Source: Ruminiclostridium papyrosolvens DSM 2782 (GTDB lineage: Bacteria > Bacillota > Clostridia > Acetivibrionales > DSM-1351). From it: a stretch of 64,000 bases of DNA. The notes under the pieces are model-generated. The model had not been told where the DNA came from. It made no database searches and saw only the letters and a list, made by a program, of their open reading frames with translations. This document shows, one piece after another, positions 36,293-46,890 of this stretch. Position 1 is the stretch's first letter. Each line of letters opens with the position of its first letter. The position numbers and the translations under genes are program-made. The stretch spans positions 3,091,001-3,155,000 of the forward strand of contig NZ_CP119677.1 of assembly GCF_029318685.1 (NCBI RefSeq), given 5' to 3'.

Positions 36293-36734
36293 ATTCTAAT
36301 AACTTTTTTACAATTTGGTTAACTAATTTACCGTCAGCCTTGCCTCTGGTCTTAGGCATTACTGCCTGCATTACCTTTCCGATTTCCTTAGCCGATGTAG
36401 CTCCGGTAGAAGAAATAGCTTCTTTTACAATTTCCTCTATCTCACCTTCACTCAACTGCTGTGGTAAATATTTTTTCAAAACTTCAATTTCTGCTTTAAG
36501 ATTATCTATAAGATCCTGTCTGTTGCTTCTTTCAAAGTCAGGCAAAGTATCCGTTCTTTTTTTAACTTCTTTAGCAATAATCTCAACTATACCATCATCG
36601 TCAAGGGTAACCCTAGTGTCCTTTTCAACCTGAAGCACTGCTGATCTAGCCATCTGAACAGCTGTCTTTGAGACATTATCGCCATCCTTCATGGCTTTTT
36701 TCAAGTCTTGAACAAGCAATTCTTTTAGTGACAT
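36291..36734 (-). CDS. yqeY: GatB/YqeY domain protein
   Basis: 147-residue protein homologous to the C-terminal tRNA-binding part of GatB (MSLKELLVQDLKKAMKDGDNVSKTAVQMARS ... KGKADGKLVNQIVKKLL type). It follows rpsU after 41 bases, a pairing conserved in Firmicutes. Its molecular role is still unclear; a link to tRNA-dependent amidation is suggested only by homology. Confidence 0.93.
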   Translation of the reverse strand: MSLKELLVQDLKKAMKDGDNVSKTAVQMARSAVLQVEKDTRVTLDDDGIVEIIAKEVKKRTDTLPDFERSNRQDLIDNLKAEIEVLKKYLPQQLSEGEIEEIVKEAISSTGATSAKEIGKVMQAVMPKTRGKADGKLVNQIVKKLLE

Positions 36735-36775
36735 AATAAATATCTCCTATAGTCTTACTATTGTCACAAGATAAA

Positions 36776-36952
36776 TTATTTAAATTTTCTTTTTCTTGCT
36801 GCTTCAGATTTCTTTTTTCTCTTTACGCTAGGCTTCTCATAATGTTCTCTCTTTCTAACCTCAGCCAAAACACCTGATTTAGCACAAGATCTCTTAAACC
36901 TTTTGAGAGCACTATCCAAAGACTCATTCTCTTTAACTCTTACTTCAGACAC
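36776..36952 (-). CDS. rpsU: 30S ribosomal protein S21
   Basis: Small-subunit ribosomal protein, 58 residues from a GTG start at 36952 (GGAGGG nine bases upstream) with the typical [20 protein letters not shown] and a very basic C-terminus ([15 protein letters not shown]). The longer frame from 36979 translates the ribosome site itself and is rejected. Confidence 0.96.
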   Translation of the reverse strand: MSEVRVKENESLDSALKRFKRSCAKSGVLAEVRKREHYEKPSVKRKKKSEAARKRKFK

Positions 36953-37135
36953 ACACTTCCCTCCCTCCGATGGTAACAATTGTGCCGGGAAATAAGCCGT
37001 AGTACCTTATCACATACTGTAGGGAATTAAGCTAAATACAGCACACACTATATTATATATTAATTTTCAAAAATGTGTCAATATATATTTCATAAAAGAT
37101 ACAAATAATAACGACTTATTTACAAAAAAACAATG

Positions 37136-37480
37136 TTACAGTATTTTCGAACCCATTGCTGCGCCCCCCACAAGATGATAATGTAAGTGGAAAACAGTTT
37201 GTCCTGCATCTGCTCCGCAATTATTGATTAATCTGTATCCGCTGTCGGAAATACCGAGCTTTTTCGCAATTTCATTGGCAGCCAGATGAATATCCTTCAT
37301 TACGTCAACATTATCTTCAGAAAGTTCGTTATGTGAAGATATATGTTGTTTAGGAACTATCAGCACATGTACCGGTGCCTCGGGATTAATGTCATGAAAA
37401 GAGTAAACCTTATCTGTTTCATAAACCTTTTTTGAAGGAATCTCGCCTTTTACTATCTTACAAAATATACAATCGCTCAT
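37136..37480 (-). CDS. HIT-family nucleotide-binding protein
   Basis: 114 residues of the Hint/PKCI branch. CIFCKIVKGEIPS holds the N-terminal cysteines, and the histidine triad is HLHYHLVGG near the C-terminus. Likely a purine nucleoside phosphoramidase. A ribosome site (GGAGTG) precedes the ATG. It lies immediately downstream of alaS on the same strand. Confidence 0.94.
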   Translation of the reverse strand: MSDCIFCKIVKGEIPSKKVYETDKVYSFHDINPEAPVHVLIVPKQHISSHNELSEDNVDVMKDIHLAANEIAKKLGISDSGYRLINNCGADAGQTVFHLHYHLVGGAAMGSKIL

Positions 37481-37512
37481 AGTATCACTCCTTTTCTATT
37501 TTTGAATTTTAT

Positions 37513-40152
37513 TTATTTAATTTGTGATTCCACAATAGAAACAGCAGACTTCAATGCTTCATCAATCTTTGACAAGTCTTTACCGCCTGCCTGTGCCATA
37601 TCAGGACGTCCTCCACCGCCGCCTCCGGCAGTTTTTGCTACTTCCTTGATGATATTTCCCGAATGGATTCCTTTCGCCACAACATCCTTTGTAGCAGTTA
37701 CAACAAAGCTTACCTTATCGCCATAGCCTGAGCCAAGAACAATAACTCCTGAACCAAGCTTATTTTTCAGCATGTCTCCTGTATTTCTAAGGCCTTCCAT
37801 ATCCATAGTGTCAAATCTCGCCATAACTACTTTTACGCCTTTTACTTCAACTGCATTGGCAAGAACGCTCTCTGATTCTCCGCTTACAAGCTTGTTACGA
37901 AGCTGCTCTATTTCCTTTTCTGCATTTTTTAGTTCCTGTCCCAGGCTTTCGACTTTTTTAAGGCTATCCTGTGGAGTTGCCTTTAAAGCCTGTGAAACTT
38001 CGTTCAACAGGTTTTCTCTCTCTGTGTAATATCTTATGGCCGCTTCCCCTGTTAGTGCCTCAAGACGCCTTACACCCGCTGCTACGCCGCTTTCACCAAG
38101 AATCTTAACAAGACCGGCCTGAGCTGTATTTTTCAGGTGAGTACCTCCGCACAATTCTACGCTATAATCCTCTACCTTTACTACTCTTACCGTATTACCG
38201 TATTTCTCGCCAAATAATGCCATTGCTCCCAGTTTTTTGGCTTCATCAATAGGCATTTCTTTTACATCAACTTCCATGCTGTTGAGAATAGCCTCGTTTG
38301 TCATATCCTCAACCTTTTTAAGTTCTTCAGGAGTCATTGCTGAAAAATGGCTGAAGTCAAATCTTAATTTATTTGGCTCTACAAGAGAACCAGCCTGATG
38401 AACATGGTCTCCCAATACAGTTCTCAGTGCCTTGTGCAGCAAATGAGTAACCGTATGGTTTCTGTTTATGGCAGTTCTTCTCTTTTCATCTATTGAAGCC
38501 GTAACAGTGCTCCCTGTCTCTACAAGACCGGTTTCAACAAAGCCTGTATGCAGGAATTTACCATCAGCGGTTTTTGTGCAGTTTTCAATCTTTATTACGC
38601 CATTTTTTGCAATCAGAGCTCCTGAATCGCCTACCTGACCTCCCATTTCAGCATAAAATGGAGTTTTATCAAGAATAACGGTAATTTCGTCTCCTTCTTG
38701 AGCGGTATCAACAATTTCTCCGTCCTTAACTATATACAATATTACAGATTCGCAAACTATATTTTCATACCCTACGAAAGCTGTTTTTTGACTTTTGTCC
38801 AGTTTGTCAAAAACACTGTCAGACCATGCCGATGTGTCCTTGCTGTTGTGAGCATCTCTTGCTTTCTTCCTCTGAGCGTCCATTTCCTTTTTGAAACCGT
38901 CCTCGTCAATTCCCAGACCGTTTTCTTCTGCAATTTCTCTGGTCAAATCAAGTGGGAATCCATAGGTATCATGGAGTTTGAAAACCATTTCACCGGGTAT
39001 TACTTCCTGCTTTTTAGCTTTTATTTCATCAATAAAATCATTGAGAATAACTATTCCCTGATCAACAGTAGCCTCAAATCTCTCTTCCTCTATTTTTATA
39101 ACCTTTTTAATGTACCCAGCCTTTTCAGCAAGCTCCGGATAGGCTTCCTTTGATTCGTTTATTACAACCATGGCTACATCATACAGGAAAGGTTTATTTA
39201 TGCCCAATAACCTGCCGTGTCTTGCAGCCCTTCTCAGTAGTCTTCTTAAAACATAGCCTCTGCCTTCATTTGACGGCAAAACTCCATCGCATACCATCAT
39301 TGTTGTACTTCTGATGTGGTCTGTAATTACACGGATGGATACATCTGTTTTCTCGGATTTTTTGTACTCAACTCCTGCTGTTTTACAGATGTAATCAAGT
39401 ATATTCCAAACAGTATCAACTTCAAATAGATTATCAACATCCTGTGAAATACATGCAAGCCTTTCAAGCCCCATTCCGGTATCTATGTTTGGGTGTGTAA
39501 GTCTTGTATAGTTGCCCTGTTCATCTCGGTTGAACTGGGTAAAAACGTTGTTCCAGAATTCTACATAGCGGTCGCACTCACAACCGACCTTACAGTCCGG
39601 GCTTCCACAACCTTTTTCAGGCCCCCTGTCAAAGTATATTTCTGAGCAAGGACCGCAAGGGCCAGTACCATGTTCCCAGAAATTGTCCTTTTTGCCCATT
39701 CGTACAATTCTTTCAGCCGGCAACCCTACAACCTTGTGCCATATATCAAAAGCCTCATCATCATCCTCATAAATTGTTACCCATAGCTTTTCAACAGGCA
39801 TTTTCAGATCTTCAGTTACAAATTCCCAAGCCCATGGAATAGCTTCATTTTTAAAGTAATCCCCGAAAGAAAAATTACCCAGCATTTCAAAATAAGTACC
39901 ATGACGTGCCGTCTTTCCAACATTCTCTATATCAGGTGTTCTTATGCATTTTTGACAGGTTGTTACTCTTTTTCTGGGAGGTTCTTCTTGTCCCGTAAAA
40001 AATGGCTTCAATGGTGCCATTCCTGAGTTAATAAGCAATAGACTTGGGTCATTTTTGGGAACCAAAGGAGCACTTGCAAGCCTTAAATGTCCCTTGCTCT
40101 CAAAAAACTTCAGATAACGTTCTCTTAATTCATTTAATCCTAGTTTTTGCAT
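37513..40152 (-). CDS. alaS: Alanyl-tRNA synthetase
   Basis: Class II synthetase charging tRNA-Ala, 879 residues. The N-terminal catalytic core has the motif 1 region [13 protein letters not shown]. The editing domain carries the metal-binding HTVTHLLH and CGGTH motifs. The C-terminal coiled coil and glycine-rich segment ([15 protein letters not shown]) are complete. It is under T-box control from the leader at 40200-40440. Confidence 0.98.
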   Translation of the reverse strand: MQKLGLNELRERYLKFFESKGHLRLASAPLVPKNDPSLLLINSGMAPLKPFFTGQEEPPRKRVTTCQKCIRTPDIENVGKTARHGTYFEMLGNFSFGDYFKNEAIPWAWEFVTEDLKMPVEKLWVTIYEDDDEAFDIWHKVVGLPAERIVRMGKKDNFWEHGTGPCGPCSEIYFDRGPEKGCGSPDCKVGCECDRYVEFWNNVFTQFNRDEQGNYTRLTHPNIDTGMGLERLACISQDVDNLFEVDTVWNILDYICKTAGVEYKKSEKTDVSIRVITDHIRSTTMMVCDGVLPSNEGRGYVLRRLLRRAARHGRLLGINKPFLYDVAMVVINESKEAYPELAEKAGYIKKVIKIEEERFEATVDQGIVILNDFIDEIKAKKQEVIPGEMVFKLHDTYGFPLDLTREIAEENGLGIDEDGFKKEMDAQRKKARDAHNSKDTSAWSDSVFDKLDKSQKTAFVGYENIVCESVILYIVKDGEIVDTAQEGDEITVILDKTPFYAEMGGQVGDSGALIAKNGVIKIENCTKTADGKFLHTGFVETGLVETGSTVTASIDEKRRTAINRNHTVTHLLHKALRTVLGDHVHQAGSLVEPNKLRFDFSHFSAMTPEELKKVEDMTNEAILNSMEVDVKEMPIDEAKKLGAMALFGEKYGNTVRVVKVEDYSVELCGGTHLKNTAQAGLVKILGESGVAAGVRRLEALTGEAAIRYYTERENLLNEVSQALKATPQDSLKKVESLGQELKNAEKEIEQLRNKLVSGESESVLANAVEVKGVKVVMARFDTMDMEGLRNTGDMLKNKLGSGVIVLGSGYGDKVSFVVTATKDVVAKGIHSGNIIKEVAKTAGGGGGGRPDMAQAGGKDLSKIDEALKSAVSIVESQIK

Positions 40153-40199
40153 TTATATTCGTCCTTTCAAAGTATATTGGTCTTCATTTTTTAAGAAGT

Positions 40200-40440
40200 T
40201 CTTTACATAAAAAAACTCCCATCCCAAAAATAAAGGGACGAGAGATATCTCACGCGGTACCACCCTAATTCCCCAAATAGGGGCTCTTAGTCAATCCACA
40301 ATAACGCCGTGGGTACGTCTATCCTTTTTACCGGACAGAAGCTCCGGAAACTGCTTCGTAAAATGCTCTGCAAGAACTCGCACCATCCGTTCCCTCTCTT
40401 TAGCCAGAAAACATAAAACTACTTCTATCCTTCATTGCCA
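40200..40440 (-). promoter_or_regulatory. T-box riboswitch upstream of alaS
   Basis: The T-box core TGGTACCGCG (minus strand, around 40254-40263) is followed by a CGTCCC/GGGATG terminator stem with a T7 tail. A candidate specifier GCA (Ala) follows CGAA in stem I. Confidence 0.93.
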
Positions 40441-40495
40441 TTCTTGATAAAATTATATACAATCTTATATTCCAGTGTCAAGGATTGCAATAAAT

Positions 40496-41161
40496 TTAAT
40501 CCCTCTGAGCAGCAGTTACAAAGTAAAACAGTTCTAAAGGCGAAGTCAACAGTATTTTTCCGCCACATGCCAATAATTCTGCTTCTTCACGAAAGCCCCA
40601 TAACACTCCGGCTGCCAGCATCTCTGCATTATTTGCTGACTCCATATCGCCTCCTGAATCTCCCACATATATGGTTTGCTCAGGTGCAACTCCCAATCTT
40701 TGTGCAGCTTCTATCAGTGAAGTGGGGTCAGGCTTACGTGGTATTCCTTCCCGTTCGCCAAATACTACCTGAAAATATTCATATCCCAATAATTTTTCAA
40801 CTATCTCATTTGTAGGTTTATGGGGTTTATTTGAGCAGACTCCCATTTTTATCCCTGCTTTTTTAAGCTTATCCAACATTTCAGGTATTCCTGCATAAGC
40901 TTTTGTTTTGTTTACATAATTTTTATTGTATATTGTATGATAGTCTTCCAGTAACTTCTCCACTGTTGTGTCATCTATTCCGTCAGGAGCAGCGTTTTTT
41001 ATCAGGTTACGTACTCCGTTTCCTACAAACTTTTTATATGATTCAGTTGGGTGAGTCTTGAAGCCGTGTTTTTCTAAAGCTTCATTGGCACTGTCGGCCA
41101 AATCCTCCAGTGAGTTTATAAGCGTCCCATCCAAATCAAACAATATGGCTTTGTATTTCAT
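40496..41161 (-). CDS. HAD-superfamily phosphatase (phosphoglycolate phosphatase-like)
   Basis: 221 residues from the ATG at 41161, which has GGAGG six bases upstream. HAD motif 1 is ILFDLDGTLINS, motif 2 VCSNKP, and motif 4 YVGDSGGDMESANNA. The cap region (about 15-90) is of the C1 type seen in Gph. The substrate may be phosphoglycolate or another small phosphate ester. It follows no obvious partner gene. Confidence 0.88.
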   Translation of the reverse strand: MKYKAILFDLDGTLINSLEDLADSANEALEKHGFKTHPTESYKKFVGNGVRNLIKNAAPDGIDDTTVEKLLEDYHTIYNKNYVNKTKAYAGIPEMLDKLKKAGIKMGVCSNKPHKPTNEIVEKLLGYEYFQVVFGEREGIPRKPDPTSLIEAAQRLGVAPEQTIYVGDSGGDMESANNAEMLAAGVLWGFREEAELLACGGKILLTSPLELFYFVTAAQRD

Positions 41162-41350
41162 TTTTTCCTCCGATAAATTGCATAGATTAAAGGCAGAACT
41201 ATTATAGCATAATATTTTTAGTTTAGATTGAATATATGTCAAATTTAAATTGATTCATTCTGCATAATTATGTATAATCAACTTAAAATAAAGATGTTAT
41301 TATTTGTATTCAAATTTAAATAGAGCCTGAATAGGCACATGGAGGTTCAC

Positions 41351-42553
41351 ATGAATATTATTGATGGTGGTGTTACTGCTCCCAAAGGCTTTAAGGCTGC
41401 AGGAGTTGCCTGCGGAATAAAGAAAAATAACAGGAAGGATCTTGCGATAGTTTGTTCTGAGGATACAGCCGTTGCATCAGGCGTATTTACAACCAACGTT
41501 GTAAAAGGACACTCCCTGCAAGTTTCAATGGAACATATTAAGAATGGTTTTGCCAGAGCGATTGTAATCAATAGTGGAAATGCCAACGCCTGTGTTGGAG
41601 AAACAGGTTATAAGGATGCAAAGGAAATGACCGAGTTAACTGCGGAGCTTTTACAGTGCGATGCTCAGGATGTTCTGGTAAACGCTACCGGAGTTATAGG
41701 TACAAAGCTGAATATGCCTTCCATAAGATCAGGTATTCGTTCGGCTGTTAATGCCCTAAGCTCTCAAGGCGGGTCGGACGCAGAAGAAGCTATTATGACT
41801 ACCGATTTGATGCCAAAGGAAATAGCTGTTGATATTGAGCTTCAAGGTGAAACTGTTCGTATCGGCGGTATTGCAAAGGGTTCGGGAATGATTCACCCTA
41901 ACATGGCTACTATGATAGGTATACTCACAACAGATGCAAATATTTCAAGAAGCCTTCTTGATAAAGCCCTTAAGCAATGTGTAAAAAAGACTTTTAACAG
42001 AGTTTCCGTAGATGGAGATACCAGTGTTTGTGATTCTGTTTTTGTACTGGCCAATGGTTTTGCAGATAATGATGCCATTGTTAAAGAAGACTATGAGTAT
42101 TCAAAATTTGTTGATGCGATGATGTTTGTTTGTACTTACCTTGCAAAGCTAATGGCTAAAGACGGTGAAGGAGCTACAAAGCTTATTGAAATTCAGGTTG
42201 ACGGTGCCGGTGATGAAAGCGATGCTTATAAAGTTGTCAGTACTGTTGCTAAATCTCCTTTGGTAAAGACAGCTATCTTCGGAGAAGATGCAAATTGGGG
42301 AAGAATATTTACAGCTGTAGGATACTCAGGAGCTTCCTTTGACCCTAATCTTACAGATATCTATATAGGAGATATCCTTGTCTGTCGGAACGGAGCTGCC
42401 GCTAATTTTGACGAAGCTGCCGCAAAGGAATTACTCAAGAAAAAAGAAATTATCATTAAAATAAATCTTAAAAAAGGAAATGTTTCAGACAGGATATGGA
42501 CATGTGATTTTTCCTATGACTATGTTAAGATAAACGGAAGTTACAGAAGTTAA
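41351..42553 (+). CDS. argJ: Arginine biosynthesis bifunctional protein ArgJ
   Basis: Glutamate N-acetyltransferase/ornithine acetyltransferase. The 400 residues carry the autoprocessing site KGSGMIHPNMATMIG, where cleavage before the threonine yields the alpha and beta chains. The start at 41351 has GGAGG five bases upstream. The C-terminal SDRIWTCDFSYDYVKINGSYRS is canonical. It is not in an arg operon here; no other arginine gene is visible nearby. Confidence 0.97.
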   Translation: MNIIDGGVTAPKGFKAAGVACGIKKNNRKDLAIVCSEDTAVASGVFTTNVVKGHSLQVSMEHIKNGFARAIVINSGNANACVGETGYKDAKEMTELTAELLQCDAQDVLVNATGVIGTKLNMPSIRSGIRSAVNALSSQGGSDAEEAIMTTDLMPKEIAVDIELQGETVRIGGIAKGSGMIHPNMATMIGILTTDANISRSLLDKALKQCVKKTFNRVSVDGDTSVCDSVFVLANGFADNDAIVKEDYEYSKFVDAMMFVCTYLAKLMAKDGEGATKLIEIQVDGAGDESDAYKVVSTVAKSPLVKTAIFGEDANWGRIFTAVGYSGASFDPNLTDIYIGDILVCRNGAAANFDEAAAKELLKKKEIIIKINLKKGNVSDRIWTCDFSYDYVKINGSYRS

Positions 42554-42623
42554 ACGATTGCCGAATTTTACTATTACTGATATAATGTTTGTACAAGAAA
42601 TATTTTGGGGAGGTAATTGTAAA

Positions 42624-43043
42624 ATGTCTACGCAATTGGTTTTATTTAAGATAAATAATGAGATATTTGCAATTAGTATAAATAATGTAAATATTATTGA
42701 GAGAATTACAGATATTTACAAAGTTCCTGATACACCTGAGTATATTGATGGATTGATTAATTTAAGAGGAAAAGTCCATACAGTTTTCAATTTACGAAAG
42801 AAATTTGGATATTCACCAAAAGAATCTGATGACAATACAAGAATTATTATTTTGAATCATCAATCAAACGTTGGCCTTCTCGTTGATGAGGTAATGGAAA
42901 TATTCAGCGCAGAAGATTCTGAAGTAAAGCCTGCACCTGAGCTTATTTCAGGTATTTCAGGTAAGTTTTTCAGCGGCGTTATTGAAAGAGACGGTCGTAT
43001 AGTACTTATTCTTGATCTTGAAAAATTGTTTGAAGTGAAATAA
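42624..43043 (+). CDS. cheW: Chemotaxis coupling protein CheW
   Basis: Couples chemoreceptors to CheA. The 139 residues start at 42624 (GGGGAGG twelve bases upstream). They have the two-barrel CheW fold with ISINNVNIIERITDIYKVPDTPEYIDGLINLRGKVHTVFNLRKKFG and VGLLVDEVMEIF. It is convergent with a chemoreceptor gene, with a shared terminator between. A longer frame upstream lacks a site. Confidence 0.94.
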   Translation: MSTQLVLFKINNEIFAISINNVNIIERITDIYKVPDTPEYIDGLINLRGKVHTVFNLRKKFGYSPKESDDNTRIIILNHQSNVGLLVDEVMEIFSAEDSEVKPAPELISGISGKFFSGVIERDGRIVLILDLEKLFEVK

Positions 43044-43050
43044 TACATTA

Positions 43051-43083
43051 AAAAACAGGTTTGATATTCTCAAACCTGTTTTT
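43051..43083. terminator. Bidirectional terminator between cheW and the chemoreceptor
   Basis: A 14-bp stem (AAAAACAGGTTTGA/TCAAACCTGTTTTT) separates two convergent genes. Confidence 0.9.
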
Positions 43084-43103
43084 TATACCCCATCCGGTAT
43101 TTT

Positions 43104-45134
43104 CTAAACTTTAAATAAACCTACAGATGAATTCAGCTTTTTAGATAAGCTCTTAAATATGTTTGATTTTTCATGGACTTTTTTTACGGAAGTAATATTA
43201 TTTTTAGTGTACTGATGCACATCGTCAGAACTGTTTGCTATCTCTTCGGCAGCGTTATTTATTTGATTAACCAGTAATACAAGATTGTCTTTTTGTTTAT
43301 CCATTTCATGTAAATAATCAGTTATATTATAAAGGCGAGTATTTATATTGTTTATATTCTTTTGGATTTCCTGAAAACACTCTTTAGTTTCATTTATACA
43401 GCTGTTTTGAGAATCCGTTCCTGTGCTTACCTCTTCAAAACCCATGCTAAGATTGTTGGAATTCTGTACAATGCTTTCAATCATTTTTCTTATTACCCCT
43501 GCCTGTGAGTTTGTCTGATTAGACAATTCCTTAATTTCTTCCGCCACTACGGCGAATCCTTTGCCTGACTCTCCTGCTCTTGAAGCCTCTATTCTGGCAT
43601 TAAGTGATAACAGTTGTGTCTGTTTTGCTATACTCTGAATTGTAGCAGTTATAGAATTTATCTGTTGCATTTGTGTCTGTAGTCCAACTATCATTTCATT
43701 CATTTTACTTATGCTTTGAAGATTAAGTGTCGAATTTGCCTCCAGCTTATCCATTTGGCTCTTGCCTCTTTCCGCTGAACTGTTGAGTCTGTCAAGAAAG
43801 TTGTAGACATTGTTTGAGTGCTCCCTTGTGGTAGCAATCTGAGCTGCAAGACTTTTTATCTCTGCCGCTGCATAATTTGTATTGTCTGCTTGATTCTTAA
43901 TATTGACATTAATGTTTGATATAGATTTTTGAGTATATTCTGATTTTTCAAATGATTCACTGGCCTCGCTGTACATGAGAGCGGACATTTCATCTATTTC
44001 CTTTGATGCCGAACTGATACCTGATATAAGTATATTCAGATTGCTTACCATTTTCATAAATGCATTTCTTAAACTGTTTATTTCTGATATATTGCTTTTT
44101 TCGGTAAAGTGAACTTCCAAAAAGCCTTCTTCAATTTTCTTTATTTGTGTAGTAAGTTCAACTACAGGTTTTGATATATATTTTGAATAAATAATGGAGA
44201 TAATTGTGGCAAGGAGAAGCGATAATACTAAAACAATTATAAGAATAAGAATGTATTGATTCACAGGCAGCATAACTTTGCTATGACTCATTTGAGCACA
44301 TACAGTCCAATTTGCAAGACCTGACTTCTCCAAGTGGGCTATTTTTTTTATTCCAGAATCCATATAAGTAGTATTTTCACCATATACAGCTCCCTTGATT
44401 GGAATTTTGCTGTTTACTTTACTGTTGTCCGTATCGTATATAATTTTAAAACCACTGTCCAATACAATAATTTCGCTTTTTATTTTGCTCTTATCAAGTT
44501 TGAAGAATTTATCATAGTCCACTAATGCAGTTATTGTACCACTGAAGCCTGCAAGACTTTTGACTGGTTTTGTAACCGGTATTACTTTTTTGTTTGTTTC
44601 TTTTAAAGTTATGTAATTTCCCACTAAAACTTCGTTATTTGTATCTTTTCTTATTCTTTCAAAAAGCTGCGTATCGTAAAAATTAACTATTCCTGATGTT
44701 TTTGATTTTTTGGCTGCTGAAGCTATCACTTTTCCGTTTTTATTACACAAATACATTGTTTCAATGAGTCCCTCTGAGCCTTCTACAACATTTCTCATTG
44801 AAAGCTGAATTCCGCTGTAGGTTGCTGTATCCATCTTTGCATTAACACTGTTTGCCATTTCAAGTCCTACTAAAAAGGCAGGCTGAGAAGCCACTCCCTT
44901 AATGGTACTGTCCAAGCTTTTTATTTTTACTTCTAAATTGTTCATGGTATTATAGGAATCAGATTTAAGATTGTTTAATGAAAGTTCGGTTATTTTTCCT
45001 ATTGTTGTTACGTAAGTTGTAGTGCTTACTGCAATTATTGGAATAAGTGTTACTGTTATAAGTACAATAAGTAGTTGTATACGAAGCCTTATATTAGTTT
45101 TTATTATTTTTCTGCGTATTTTTGTCACAATCAT
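43104..45134 (-). CDS. Methyl-accepting chemotaxis protein with Cache sensor
   Basis: Transmembrane chemoreceptor, 676 residues from the ATG at 45134 (AGAGGGGA upstream). TM1 lies near residues 18-40. A dCache-like extracellular domain occupies about 45-285 (including [21 protein letters not shown]). TM2 lies around 292-318 ([20 protein letters not shown]), followed by HAMP and a signalling domain whose hairpin has [32 protein letters not shown]. The ligand is not predictable. cheW is convergent next to it. Confidence 0.95.
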   Translation of the reverse strand: MIVTKIRRKIIKTNIRLRIQLLIVLITVTLIPIIAVSTTTYVTTIGKITELSLNNLKSDSYNTMNNLEVKIKSLDSTIKGVASQPAFLVGLEMANSVNAKMDTATYSGIQLSMRNVVEGSEGLIETMYLCNKNGKVIASAAKKSKTSGIVNFYDTQLFERIRKDTNNEVLVGNYITLKETNKKVIPVTKPVKSLAGFSGTITALVDYDKFFKLDKSKIKSEIIVLDSGFKIIYDTDNSKVNSKIPIKGAVYGENTTYMDSGIKKIAHLEKSGLANWTVCAQMSHSKVMLPVNQYILILIIVLVLSLLLATIISIIYSKYISKPVVELTTQIKKIEEGFLEVHFTEKSNISEINSLRNAFMKMVSNLNILISGISSASKEIDEMSALMYSEASESFEKSEYTQKSISNINVNIKNQADNTNYAAAEIKSLAAQIATTREHSNNVYNFLDRLNSSAERGKSQMDKLEANSTLNLQSISKMNEMIVGLQTQMQQINSITATIQSIAKQTQLLSLNARIEASRAGESGKGFAVVAEEIKELSNQTNSQAGVIRKMIESIVQNSNNLSMGFEEVSTGTDSQNSCINETKECFQEIQKNINNINTRLYNITDYLHEMDKQKDNLVLLVNQINNAAEEIANSSDDVHQYTKNNITSVKKVHEKSNIFKSLSKKLNSSVGLFKV

Positions 45135-45171
45135 TTTCCATTCCCCTCTGGAGATATTAAGAATTTTATAT

Positions 45172-45205
45172 AAAACGTGGCACCTAAGTAAAAGTGCCAC
45201 GTTTT
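45172..45205 (-). terminator. Intrinsic terminator after pstS
   Basis: A 12-bp stem (AAAACGTGGCAC/GTGCCACGTTTT) lies just past the pstS stop. Confidence 0.9.
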
Positions 45206-45220
45206 ATCACAATTCATTAC

Positions 45221-46162
45221 TTATTTAAGCTTAGCTTTTTCAGCATCATAGCTTTCGAGAGGTATATAGCCTACTTCTTTGGTTAATTGTTCTGCTTTAT
45301 CTATATAAAACTTTACAAATTCCTTAACCGGGGATTGATTAAGTTTATTTTTGTTTACATAAATATACAATGGTCTTGATAAAGGACTATAGGTCTTATC
45401 CTTAATTGTCTTTGCAGTCGGCTCAATAGGTCCTTTCCCTGAATCAATTTTCAATACCTTTAATGAATCCTGATTCTCTTCATAGTATGCGAATCCGAAA
45501 TAACCCATTGCATCTTTGTCACCGGATATACCCTGAACCAGAACATTGTCATCCTCACTTGGAGTGTAGTCAGTTCTTGATTCCTTTGCCTTTTTATTAA
45601 TCTTTTCGGTAAAGAACTCAAATGTACCAGAATCTGTACCCGGACCATATAATTTAATAGGCTCGTCTGGCCATGCAGGATTTACTTCCTTCCAAGTCTT
45701 TACTTTGCTGTCCTTACCCCATATTTTATTCAGTTCATCTACAGTAATAGTTTCAGCCCAAGTGTTATCTTTGTTAACAACAACAGAAATTCCGTCATAT
45801 GCAATTTCAAGTTCTACATAATCTATACCTTTTGCTTTTGCTGCCTCTACTTCCTCCGGTTTTATTTTTCTGGAAGCATCACATATATCTATTTCCCCAG
45901 CAGTAAACTTTTTCATTCCTCCGCCGGTTCCTGACATAGCTACTGATACCTCAACCCCGGACTGCTCGTTCTTAAATTCTTCAGCAACAGCTGATGTTAC
46001 CGGGTAAACAGTGCTTGACCCGTCTATAACTATCTTTCCGCTTAGATTGGAGTTACTGGCATTATCATTCTTTGTACTGCTTCCGCAAGCTGTCACCGAA
46101 ACGGCTAAGGCAACGCCTAACGCTAATGAAACCACTCTTTTCATATTTACTAATTTAATCAT
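45221..46162 (-). CDS. pstS: Phosphate-binding lipoprotein PstS
   Basis: Extracellular phosphate receptor of the Pst ABC importer. The 313 residues from the ATG at 46162 (GGGAGG upstream) have a lipoprotein signal ending VSVTAC (Cys near 26). The phosphate-binding motifs are DGSSTVYP, SGTGGGMKKFTAGEIDICDASR and GPGTDSGTFEFFTEKI. It is separated from pstCA by a flavoprotein gene and has its own Pho-box array, so it forms an independent transcription unit. Confidence 0.97.
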   Translation of the reverse strand: MIKLVNMKRVVSLALGVALAVSVTACGSSTKNDNASNSNLSGKIVIDGSSTVYPVTSAVAEEFKNEQSGVEVSVAMSGTGGGMKKFTAGEIDICDASRKIKPEEVEAAKAKGIDYVELEIAYDGISVVVNKDNTWAETITVDELNKIWGKDSKVKTWKEVNPAWPDEPIKLYGPGTDSGTFEFFTEKINKKAKESRTDYTPSEDDNVLVQGISGDKDAMGYFGFAYYEENQDSLKVLKIDSGKGPIEPTAKTIKDKTYSPLSRPLYIYVNKNKLNQSPVKEFVKFYIDKAEQLTKEVGYIPLESYDAEKAKLK

Positions 46163-46263
46163 TTTTATACCTCCCAAATTGAATCCTGCTTAGTTTTTGC
46201 AATTAACTGTAATTTATTATGATTAAATTATATAATTTGTTTTTAAAGTCCATATTGGGATTT

Positions 46264-46301
46264 GGTTAATTATTGTTAAGTCATTATTAAGAATTATTAA
46301 C
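46264..46301 (-). promoter_or_regulatory. Pho-box array upstream of pstS
   Basis: Four TTAA(C/T)A-type repeats on the minus strand, with plus-strand ends at 46300, 46290, 46279 and 46269 (10/11/10 bp apart). This is the PhoP direct-repeat pattern. A TATAAT lies downstream at 46232-46227. Confidence 0.75.
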
Positions 46302-46316
46302 ACATTTTTTTTCATA

Positions 46317-46348
46317 GAAAAAGCGGGCCTATTCAGACCCGCTTTTTC
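46317..46348 (-). terminator. Intrinsic terminator after the flavoprotein gene
   Basis: AAAAAGCGGG pairs with CCCGCTTTTT just past the stop at 46362, followed by a T-rich tract on the minus strand. Confidence 0.8.
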
Positions 46349-46361
46349 TATGAAGTGTCGA

Positions 46362-46835
46362 TTAACGCTGTTTTCTTTTTGCAGTAAATCCGGTTGAAAC
46401 AAGTTTTAAAACCGTTACTCCCTTTAGATGATTATCTTCATATGTGTAGTCATTTCTTTGAGTGTATTTTTTCATTATGAGGTTCAAACCATGAATTTTA
46501 TCTTCATTATTAATGAGTACATGAGCAACAGCATCTCCTATAACACTTTCAAATTCCATTGAACAGTCACAGGCTTTTGTCCCTGTTACCAGCTTATGTT
46601 TGCAATCCATTTCAAAACATACCCTATTGTTGTTTTTTAATATGTCAAGTTTTCTTCCTGCATTTGCACAATGCAAATATATAATGATATTGCTGTCAAC
46701 AACTTCGTAACCAAAATTCATAGGTATAATATAAGGCATATTATCATCTGATAAAGCAATTCTGCAAACATCACATCTTTCTATAATTTCAACTATTTCA
46801 TCCAAATCCGTTACTTGCCTGTCTTTTCTTCTCAT
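46362..46835 (-). CDS. Pyridoxamine 5'-phosphate oxidase-like FMN-binding protein
   Basis: 157 residues of the split-barrel flavoprotein family (Nim/PNPOx-like). It starts MRRKDRQVTDLDEIVEIIERCDVCRIALSDDNMPYIIPMNFGY, the usual N-terminal pattern, and ends in GFTAKRKQR. CAGGAG precedes the start. It sits between pstA and pstS, probably as a passenger of the pstCA transcript; no phosphate role is known for the family. Confidence 0.88.
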   Translation of the reverse strand: MRRKDRQVTDLDEIVEIIERCDVCRIALSDDNMPYIIPMNFGYEVVDSNIIIYLHCANAGRKLDILKNNNRVCFEMDCKHKLVTGTKACDCSMEFESVIGDAVAHVLINNEDKIHGLNLIMKKYTQRNDYTYEDNHLKGVTVLKLVSTGFTAKRKQR

Positions 46836-46890
46836 TATTATCTCCTGAGTATCAAATATTTTAATAAGTATTATAATGCAGAAAAAATAA